Shown in pieces: positions 58,067-64,000 of a stretch of 64,000 nt of DNA. Under the pieces are notes generated by a model, which was given only the letters and a program-made list of their open reading frames with translations, was not told where the DNA came from and searched no databases. The stretch comes from Marinobacter segnicrescens (lineage in GTDB: Bacteria; Pseudomonadota; Gammaproteobacteria; Pseudomonadales; Oleiphilaceae): NCBI RefSeq assembly GCF_900111555.1, contig NZ_FOHZ01000014.1, forward strand, positions 33,439 to 97,438, in the 5' to 3' direction. Numbering within the stretch: the stretch's first letter is position 1; each line of letters starts with the position of its first letter. Both the position numbers and the translations under genes were made by a program.

Positions 58067-58191
58067 GAGGTGAACTCCATTATCGTCAACCCGGCCAAGT
58101 CCGTGGGACGCATGTCCTATTGCAACCGGGAGGCGGTGCGAGCGCCATGAGGCAGATCAACTGAGCGCAACGCAACCTGCCCGGTCCGGAA

Positions 58192-60144
58192 TCAGGACTC
58201 TCTTACCAGCAACTCGGCAAATTCGGCTGCCGGCATGGGGGCGGCCTTCAGGTAACCCTGGAAACTGTCACATCCCAGTTCCGCCAGGACCTGCAACTGG
58301 CTGTCGAGCTCCACACCCTCGGCCTGTACTTCCAGGTCCATGGCCTGGCCCATGGCGATGATCGCCTTGACGATACCCAGGCCACCACCCTCGGAAGACA
58401 ACTCGCTGACAAAGCTGCGATCAATCTTTAGCTTGTCCACCTTGAAGCGGCGCAGATAACTGAGGGAGGAATAGCCGGTGCCAAAATCGTCGATGGCCAG
58501 CCGGGCCCCTGTTTCACGGATTTCGGAAAGCAATTCGGTGGTGCGGTCGCCGAGGGCCAGCAGGCTGCTTTCAGTCAGCTCCACTTCCAGATATCGCGGA
58601 GACACCCCGACCTCGGTGACCACCTGCCGGAGGAAACCGGGAAAGTGGCCCCGCTTGAGCTGTTTCGAGGAAACATTGACGGCCACCACACCAGGGTCGA
58701 GGCCCTGATCCTGCCATTGCCGGATCTGCCGTGCGGCTTCCTCCAGCACCCAGCCCCCGAGTTCCGTGATCAGCCCTGTCTCTTCCGCCAGCGGAATGAA
58801 CTCCACCGGCGACACCAGACCCCATTCGGGATGCCGCCACCGAAGCAGTGCCTCGGCACCTTTCAGCTGCCCGGAAGCCACGTCCCAGACCGGCTGGTAG
58901 AACAGTTCGAACTGTTTTCGCGCCAGGCCGGTGGTCAATGCCTCTTCGAGCTCAAGCCTGCGCCGGGCGAGTCGGGTCATGTCGGCACTGTAGAAAGCGA
59001 AGGTGTTCTTGCCTGCCAGCTTGGCTTCCGAGAGTGCGGAATCCGCCTGACTGAACAGGCTGGAAACCTGTTCACTGTCGCTGATCCGGTTTCCTGCTGC
59101 CAGGCAGATACCGATGCTGGCACGCACCATGACCCGGGCCGTATGATCCAGGGTAAAGCCGGCTCCCAGCGCATCCAGCAGACGGGTAGCCAGCTGCTCC
59201 ACCTCGTGCTGGTCGTTTACCCCCGGCACCAGCACCACAAATTCATCGCCACCGAACCGCCCCAGCTCCTGCCCCTCCCCGAGACACTGCAGGATGCGCT
59301 GGCTGGCCTTCTGCAACAGCCGGTCACCCAGCTGGTGGCCGTACGACTCGTTGATAGTCTGAAAGTCATCCAGGTCCACAAACAGCACTGCCACCCGGGT
59401 GCGACCATCTTCCGGGGTCTGGCGAAGGGCATTGCGCAGGTGTTCCGCCATCAGCGCACGGTTCGGCAGGTCCGTCAGTGGGTCATAGAAGGCCAGGTAA
59501 CGGAGTCGCTCCTTGTCCGCCTTTTCCTCGGTGATATCCGTTGCGAACAGCACGTAATACGCCAGTCCCCCTTGCCTGTTCTGAACCCGGGTTACGGTCA
59601 CCCACTGGTTGAACATGGAGCCATCACGGCGACGGGCGATAACCTCCCCCTGCCACATGCCTTCCTGGTCCACCTTACGCCAGAGTTCATCGTAAAAGAG
59701 CTGTTCGTGGGCGCCAGAGCGAAACTCCGCCAGGTTCCGACCGAGCACCCGGTCCAGGGACGCCCCGGTCATTCGCTCGATCGCCGGGTTGGCATAGATC
59801 ACCTTGCGTTCCGCATCGGCGGCCATAATGCCGGCATGGGCATGTTCGATCATGGAGCTCTGCAAGGTCATGAAGCTGGAGGCCCGGTCCAGTCGTCGCA
59901 GGGACCGCCATACCAGCACACCAATCAGTACCGAACTCACCACCACAAACGCCCAGCCCTTGAAAGTCTGGGCCTTGAGCTGCATGTCCTGACCAGCACT
60001 TGCAAAGAACCAGGCCACCAGCTGATCCGAGAACAGGATCCACAGGCAGCCCACCACCAGGTAAATCAGGGCGATCCTGAACGGTGATGTCCTGATTTCG
60101 GGTAATGCCAAAGGTTGCCCCCTGTTACTTCCTGATCGAAACAT
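58192..60144 (-). CDS. Membrane PAS-GGDEF-EAL protein
   Basis: 650-residue c-di-GMP metabolic protein. Two membrane segments at about 24-48 and 62-82, a PAS domain (about 95-200), a GGDEF domain with intact FGGDEF at about 297-302, and an EAL domain starting [12 protein letters not shown] near residue 430 with [14 protein letters not shown]-type [29 protein letters not shown] and QAEGVE. Both cyclase and phosphodiesterase motifs are present, so net direction cannot be predicted. ATG at 60144 is just downstream of the divergent monooxygenase gene. Confidence 0.92.
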   Translation of the reverse strand: MFRSGSNRGQPLALPEIRTSPFRIALIYLVVGCLWILFSDQLVAWFFASAGQDMQLKAQTFKGWAFVVVSSVLIGVLVWRSLRRLDRASSFMTLQSSMIEHAHAGIMAADAERKVIYANPAIERMTGASLDRVLGRNLAEFRSGAHEQLFYDELWRKVDQEGMWQGEVIARRRDGSMFNQWVTVTRVQNRQGGLAYYVLFATDITEEKADKERLRYLAFYDPLTDLPNRALMAEHLRNALRQTPEDGRTRVAVLFVDLDDFQTINESYGHQLGDRLLQKASQRILQCLGEGQELGRFGGDEFVVLVPGVNDQHEVEQLATRLLDALGAGFTLDHTARVMVRASIGICLAAGNRISDSEQVSSLFSQADSALSEAKLAGKNTFAFYSADMTRLARRRLELEEALTTGLARKQFELFYQPVWDVASGQLKGAEALLRWRHPEWGLVSPVEFIPLAEETGLITELGGWVLEEAARQIRQWQDQGLDPGVVAVNVSSKQLKRGHFPGFLRQVVTEVGVSPRYLEVELTESSLLALGDRTTELLSEIRETGARLAIDDFGTGYSSLSYLRRFKVDKLKIDRSFVSELSSEGGGLGIVKAIIAMGQAMDLEVQAEGVELDSQLQVLAELGCDSFQGYLKAAPMPAAEFAELLVRES

Positions 60145-60200
60145 CCGGGCATCTGCGTGGTAAGCTGCCTGGTATCCGTCAAACCAATTCCGGAGTTTTC

Positions 60201-61196
60201 ATGTCGTCCACAAAACCGTTCTCTCTGCTGGAACTCGCTTCCGTCCGGGAAGGGGACTCCGTCGCGCAGACACTCGCCAACAGTGTAGCCTATGCCCGCC
60301 ATGCCGAAAGCCTGGACTTCCAGCGTTTCTGGCTGGCAGAGCACCATAACATGGAAGGCATCACCAGCTCGGCCACAGCGGTACTTGTCGGACACATTGC
60401 CGGTCAGACCGAACGCATCCGCGTGGGATCCGGCGGAGTGATGTTGCCCAACCACCCGCCACTCGTGGTCGCCGAGCAGTTTGGCACCCTGGAATGCCTC
60501 TATCCAGGCCGCATAGACCTGGGGCTCGGACGGGCGCCCGGCACGGACCCGATCACCAGCCGGGCCCTGCGGCGTGATGGTATCGGGGCAGAGCAGTTCC
60601 CTGACGACGTACAGCGGCTACAGGAACTGCTGGGGCCACTCAGGCCGGGTCAGCAAGTCAAGGCCATTCCCGGCGCGGGCACCAACGTGCCCATCTGGTT
60701 ACTGGGTTCGTCGCTTTACAGTGCCCAGCTTGCCGCACTGAGAGGCCTGCCCTATGCCTTCGCCGGTCACTTTGCGCCGCGCCTGTACCGGGAGGCCCTG
60801 AAGGTCTACCGGGATCATTTCCGGCCCTCAGAGCAGCTGGAACATCCCCACGCCATGCTCTGCCTGCCGGCAGTGCCTGCGGATACCATCGACGAAGCGC
60901 AGCACCTGACCACCACCAGCTACCAGCGCATCCTGTCCCTGTTCCGGGGCCAGCCGTTATGGATGAAGCCGCCTGTCGACTCCATGGACGGCCTCTGGAG
61001 CCCGGCGGAAGAAGCTGGCGTCAAGGACTTCCTGGGCTTGCAGGTGCTCGGCGACGAGGAAGCCATCCGGGACCGTTTACAGCAGATCCTGGCAACCGTG
61101 GACGTGGACGAACTGATGTTCACGGTAGATCTCTACGACCCTGCCAAACGCCGTCATGCCCTGGATATCCTGGCCCGGGTGCGTGACAGTCTCTGA
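60201..61196 (+). CDS. Luciferase-like monooxygenase (LLM) family, YhbW type
   Basis: Flavin-dependent TIM-barrel oxidoreductase of 331 residues. Markers: [20 protein letters not shown] at the start, [41 protein letters not shown] and [11 protein letters not shown], all typical of this subfamily. The substrate is unknown. ATG at 60201 has CGGAG eight bases upstream; the frame extends to 60105, overlapping the PAS-GGDEF-EAL gene, which I reject. Confidence 0.88.
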   Translation: MSSTKPFSLLELASVREGDSVAQTLANSVAYARHAESLDFQRFWLAEHHNMEGITSSATAVLVGHIAGQTERIRVGSGGVMLPNHPPLVVAEQFGTLECLYPGRIDLGLGRAPGTDPITSRALRRDGIGAEQFPDDVQRLQELLGPLRPGQQVKAIPGAGTNVPIWLLGSSLYSAQLAALRGLPYAFAGHFAPRLYREALKVYRDHFRPSEQLEHPHAMLCLPAVPADTIDEAQHLTTTSYQRILSLFRGQPLWMKPPVDSMDGLWSPAEEAGVKDFLGLQVLGDEEAIRDRLQQILATVDVDELMFTVDLYDPAKRRHALDILARVRDSL

Positions 61197-61251
61197 CGCT
61201 GAACGCCCTGACAGGCGTCCGGCCCGGGCATGATCATTAGTTGTGGTGGGG

Positions 61252-62382
61252 TTAACCATTCCTGCCCAGTCCGGGCAGGGTGTGCGGATCGGTGTAGTCC
61301 AGCCCGTGCGCCTCGGCTACCTCCCGGTAGGTAAGGTGCCCGTCGTGGACATTAAGACCCGCCAGCAGGTGTGGATTGTTCCGCATCGCAGCCACCGCCC
61401 CATGCCCGGCCAGCTGCCGGATAAATGGCAGGGTGGCGTTGTTCAGCGCCAGGGTGGACGTGTGCGCGACTGCGCCCGGCATGTTGGCGACGCAATAGTG
61501 CACCACCCCTTCTTCAACAAACACCGGATCATCATGGGTAGTGGGCCTCGACGTCTCCGCACACCCGCCCTGGTCGATCGCCACATCCACCAGCACACTG
61601 CCATCCGGCATTTGACGCAGCATTGCCCGGGTCACCAGTTTGGGCGCTGATGCACCGGGAATCAGCACCGCGCCGATCACCAGGTCCGCCTCGGTGACAC
61701 ACTGCCAGAGCTGCCCCGCGCTGGAGAATAGCGTGCGAATCCGGTTGCCGTAGCGGTGATCCAGCTCCCGCAGCACATTCACGTTGACGTCCAGCACAGT
61801 CACATCTGCGCCCAGACCAACAGCCATTGCGAGGGCATTCTGGCCGACCATGCCAGCCCCTATGACGGTAACCCTTGCCGGACTGACTCCGGGCACCCCG
61901 CCGAGCAGCACACCACGACCACCCATGACTCGCTCCAGGCAATGGGCCCCGGCCTGCACCGCCATACGGCCCGCCACCTCGGACATAGGCGCCAGTAACG
62001 GTAACCGGCCGTCGTCATCGGTAACCGTCTCATAGGCAATGCAGGTAGCACCGGAGGCTATCAGATCCCGGGTCTGGGCCTCGTCAGGCGCCAGGTGCAA
62101 GTAGGTAAACAGGGTCTGTCCGTGACGAAGCCACATGCGTTCTTCGACCTGGGGTTCCTTGACTTTGACGATCAGTTCGGCCTCCTCGAATACCTTTTGA
62201 GGGTTGTCTACCAGAACGGCGCCGGCCCCCTGGTAATCGTCATCGCTGAATCCAATGGCCTCTGCAGCGCCGCGCTGCACCATGACCTGGTGCCCCTGGC
62301 CGGTCAGTTCAGAGACCGCAGAGGGAGTCATGCCAACCCGATACTCGTGGTTCTTGATTTCTTTCGGTACGCCTATCTTCAT
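61252..62382 (-). CDS. ald: Alanine dehydrogenase
   Basis: NAD-dependent oxidative deamination of L-alanine to pyruvate; 376 residues. N-terminal MKIGVPKEIKNHEYRVGMTP, catalytic Lys in VKVKEPQ and His in FTYLHLAPD, Rossmann turn VIGAGMVGQNA, and DVAIDQGGCAETSRPT. The ATG at 62382 is the conserved family start; the six extra residues up to a TTG at 62400 are not needed. Divergent from the dienelactone hydrolase gene. Confidence 0.94.
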   Translation of the reverse strand: MKIGVPKEIKNHEYRVGMTPSAVSELTGQGHQVMVQRGAAEAIGFSDDDYQGAGAVLVDNPQKVFEEAELIVKVKEPQVEERMWLRHGQTLFTYLHLAPDEAQTRDLIASGATCIAYETVTDDDGRLPLLAPMSEVAGRMAVQAGAHCLERVMGGRGVLLGGVPGVSPARVTVIGAGMVGQNALAMAVGLGADVTVLDVNVNVLRELDHRYGNRIRTLFSSAGQLWQCVTEADLVIGAVLIPGASAPKLVTRAMLRQMPDGSVLVDVAIDQGGCAETSRPTTHDDPVFVEEGVVHYCVANMPGAVAHTSTLALNNATLPFIRQLAGHGAVAAMRNNPHLLAGLNVHDGHLTYREVAEAHGLDYTDPHTLPGLGRNG

Positions 62383-62435
62383 GCCAGTTCGCTCCAGCAA
62401 TCATTCTCCCCAAGTATAGGAGCCATCCGCCACCA

Positions 62436-62464
62436 TGTTCGGCCCGTAGAACAGAAGTGTTCTA
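62436..62464. promoter_or_regulatory. Operator-like repeats between ald and the dienelactone hydrolase gene
   Basis: TAGAACA-GAAG-TGTTCTA (62447-62464) is a perfect 7-bp inverted repeat, and a further TGTTC half-site lies at 62436-62440, so three GAACA/TGTTC half-sites alternate within 29 bases in the divergent gap. The binding protein is unknown. Confidence 0.4.
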
Positions 62465-62518
62465 TGATCTTGTAGGATGTTGTACAGACCGAGTCACCAA
62501 CGTTAAAAGGACTGACCC

Positions 62519-63319
62519 ATGACTTCGAAACTGACCCCACTGGCTGTTGGCATTGCACTTTCCCTGGGTGCCGGCACCGCCCTCGCCCAACTGCAGACTG
62601 AAACCGTCAAATACTCTGTGGACGGTAAAACCTTCACAGGATACATAGCCTGGAACGATGCCATCGAAGGCAAGCGACCTGGCGTACTGGTAGTCCACGA
62701 ATGGTGGGGCCACAACGAATTCGCCCGGGACCAGGCCGAGAAGCTGGCCGCCGCCGGCTACACCGCCTTCGCACTGGATATGTACGGTGAGGGTAAGGTG
62801 ACTGACCATCCCGACGAAGCCCAGGCCTTCATGAAAGAAGCCACCGGCGACCTGGAGTCCCTGAAGGCCCGCTTTACCGCGGCCATGGAGGAACTGCGAC
62901 AGCATGACACCGTGGATGGCAGCCGGATTGCCGCCCAGGGATACTGCTTTGGCGGCGCGGTCGTTCTGAACATGGCCCGACTGGGTATGGACCTGGACGG
63001 CGTGGTGAGCTACCACGGTTCACTGGGTAGCCCCATCGAACCGGAGCCCGGCACTATCACGGCCCGTATCCAGGTGTATACCGGTGGTGCTGACCAGATG
63101 GTGCCGGCGGACCAGGTCGCGGGCTTCGTGGCCAGCATGCAAAACGCGGAAGCGGACTTCTCGGTCACCAGTTTCCCGGGTGTAAGGCATTCCTTCATGA
63201 ACCCCGGGGCGGATGCGGTTGCCGAGGAACACGGCATGCCCATTGGCTATGACCAGGATGCGGCCGAACGTTCCTGGGAAGGCACCATGCGCTTCTACCA
63301 GGATATTTTCAGCCAGTAA
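62519..63319 (+). CDS. Secreted dienelactone hydrolase family protein
   Basis: Alpha/beta hydrolase of 266 residues with a Sec signal (TPLAVGIALSLGAGTALA). The dienelactone hydrolase signature is present: nucleophile Cys143 in QGYCFGGAVV, and a downstream Asp and His in GGADQMVPA and GVRHSFMNPGAD, with VVHEWWGHNEFARDQAEKLA near the start. Exported members of this family may act on lactones or other esters; the substrate is not evident. RBS AAAAGG eight bases upstream. Confidence 0.88.
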   Translation: MTSKLTPLAVGIALSLGAGTALAQLQTETVKYSVDGKTFTGYIAWNDAIEGKRPGVLVVHEWWGHNEFARDQAEKLAAAGYTAFALDMYGEGKVTDHPDEAQAFMKEATGDLESLKARFTAAMEELRQHDTVDGSRIAAQGYCFGGAVVLNMARLGMDLDGVVSYHGSLGSPIEPEPGTITARIQVYTGGADQMVPADQVAGFVASMQNAEADFSVTSFPGVRHSFMNPGADAVAEEHGMPIGYDQDAAERSWEGTMRFYQDIFSQ

Positions 63320-63609
63320 GTGATGTCGGGGCGGGCCTGCCACGGGCTACCGCCCCGTAAGTACAAGTACGTGACTTTTTGTATCTGAAGGGCTGGTATT
63401 CCTGAAAAAGCAGGAGTACAGTCGGATGTCAGGAAAGATCAGTAAAGCATTTCATAAACCAAGACGTATCTCTCTCCTGCAGTAGTGTATCCGTCCTGTT
63501 TTTGAATCCGCAGTTCTGTGTTTCCTCCCAAAGGTCCTTTGCGGCAACCGGGTTCCGGGGCTGTTGAAAGGGCAATCTAGAAAGTGTTTTGAATACAGGA
63601 ATTTCGAGT
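63320..63609. other. 290-bp gap with likely long leader of the cold-shock gene
   Basis: CGGGGCGG-N15-CCGCCCCG (63327-63357) near the left end is a hairpin without a T-run and may end the hydrolase transcript. The remaining about 240 bases lack a supported gene. Cold-shock genes often have long structured leaders, so part of this may be transcribed 5' UTR; that is inference. Confidence 0.35.
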
Positions 63610-63816
63610 ATGTCTACTGTTACCGGTACTGTTAAGTTCTTCAACGAAGCGAAAGGCTTTGGCTTCATCACCCGTGAGTCCGGCCCGGACGTTTTCGTTC
63701 ACTACAGTGCCATTCAGGGCAGCGGCTTCAAGACCCTGGCCGAAGGCCAGCAGGTTGAGTTCACCGTCACCCAGGGCCAGAAAGGTCCCCAGGCGGAGAA
63801 CGTTGTAGCCCTGTAA
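63610..63816 (+). CDS. Cold-shock domain protein
   Basis: Single OB-fold RNA/DNA-binding protein of 68 residues, CspA family. RNP1 KGFGFI and RNP2 VFVHY are exact, within [16 protein letters not shown]. The ATG at 63610 is the family start; seven upstream in-frame residues from 63589 are not. Such proteins act as nucleic-acid chaperones; whether it is cold-induced cannot be told. A strong terminator follows. Confidence 0.95.
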   Translation: MSTVTGTVKFFNEAKGFGFITRESGPDVFVHYSAIQGSGFKTLAEGQQVEFTVTQGQKGPQAENVVAL

Positions 63817-63872
63817 ATCAGGCTTCAGCGCAGGTGGCGTCTGACCTTCGGGGAAGGCGCTCCTGAAAACAG

Positions 63873-63900
63873 AAAAGGCAGCTTCCGGGCTGCCTTTTTT
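63873..63900 (+). terminator. Rho-independent terminator of the cold-shock gene
   Basis: AAAAGGCAGC-TTCCGG-GCTGCCTTTT stem followed by TT; 57 bases after the stop codon. Confidence 0.85.
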
Positions 63901-63902
63901 GT

Positions 63903-64000
63903 GTCCTGTGTCCCGTCCTGAAATACGTTGTCATCTGGAGATGCACAGATGGACAACATCACTCCCACCCGCAAGAAGCGCACGCAGCGTGATTACAACC
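63903..64000 (+). mobile_element. Likely left end of an IS3-family insertion sequence, cut by the window
   Basis: Directly after the cold-shock terminator the sequence TGTCCTGTGTCCCGTCCTG could be a terminal repeat, and an ORF typical of IS3 orfA begins 46 bases later. Only 98 bases are visible and the other end is outside, so this is tentative. Confidence 0.4.
63949..64000 (+). CDS. Start of a putative IS3-family transposase OrfA (partial)
   Basis: ATG at 63949 has CTGGAG eight bases upstream. The 17 visible residues begin MDNITPTRKKRTQRDYN. This basic start followed by a TQRDY motif resembles the N-terminus of IS3-type OrfA helix-turn-helix proteins, but the visible part is too short for certainty. 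Another frame from ATG at 63941 is also open. Confidence 0.45.
   Translation, partial: MDNITPTRKKRTQRDYN

Noticed and set aside
58645..60087. Plus-strand frame of 480 codons opposite the PAS-GGDEF-EAL gene
   Set aside because: Shadow; the minus-strand protein has intact catalytic motifs.
62449..62462. GAAC-N6-GTTC as a LexA/DinR site
   Set aside because: Spacing differs from the known GAAC-N4-GTTC box and from the gammaproteobacterial CTGT-N8-ACAG box.

Overview
The window reads as core chromosome of a GC-rich marine gammaproteobacterium, most likely Marinobacter or a close relative. The reasons are a Vfr-type CRP, the long membrane-anchored AlgC, cytochrome c4, an MltB-type transglycosylase, a PLP-type aspartate decarboxylase, rubredoxin with its reductase, and gene neighbourhoods that follow Pseudomonas (coaBC-dut-algC-argB; rpmB-rpmG near radC; dsbA-cytochrome c4-engB; rubredoxin, ubiC-ubiA, phoB-phoR). 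This placement is by recognition of sequence and synteny; no database search was possible.

Layout. 1-5.9 kb: tail of truC, a GST, a lipoprotein hydrolase, vfr facing an osmC-family gene, speD and a pirin. 5.9-19.3 kb: a minus-strand run of coaBC, dut, algC, argB, an unknown membrane-anchored protein, argE, argA and a 1258-residue PilZ-DUF1631-GGDEF-EAL protein. 19.5-26.3 kb: radC, rpmB-rpmG, an EEP-family nuclease, dsbA, cytochrome c4, engB, an aldehyde dehydrogenase and coaD. 26.3-31.4 kb: a YdgA-like protein, hemB-ppk and a small SutA-like protein. 31.6-38.0 kb: aidB with a DUF503 gene, a PLP aspartate decarboxylase, a palindromic intergenic element, a small unknown gene and a Pit phosphate transporter. 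38.0-49.1 kb: mioC, a DISM-GGDEF-EAL protein, tesB, rubredoxin reductase and rubredoxin, hpt, ubiC-ubiA, phoB-phoR behind a recognisable Pho box, and a REC/PilZ-like protein. 49.1-64 kb: mltB, a YdjM-like membrane protein, rsuA, a one-domain asparaginase, a divergent phosphoketolase, a P-type cation ATPase, a PAS-GGDEF-EAL protein, a luciferase-like monooxygenase, alanine dehydrogenase, a dienelactone hydrolase, a cold-shock protein and, at the right edge, what looks like the start of an IS3-family element.

Themes. Arginine synthesis is represented by argA, argB and argE. CoA synthesis is represented by a beta-alanine-forming decarboxylase, coaBC and coaD. Phosphate handling is represented by phoBR, pit and ppk. 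Three GGDEF/EAL proteins differ in which catalytic motifs are intact, and two further PilZ-like modules are present, so c-di-GMP signalling is prominent. No tRNA, rRNA or CRISPR array was recognised. I see no phage, defence island or obviously new multi-gene system; the most unusual items are individual proteins of unknown role, an intergenic palindromic element and several unexplained operator-like repeats.
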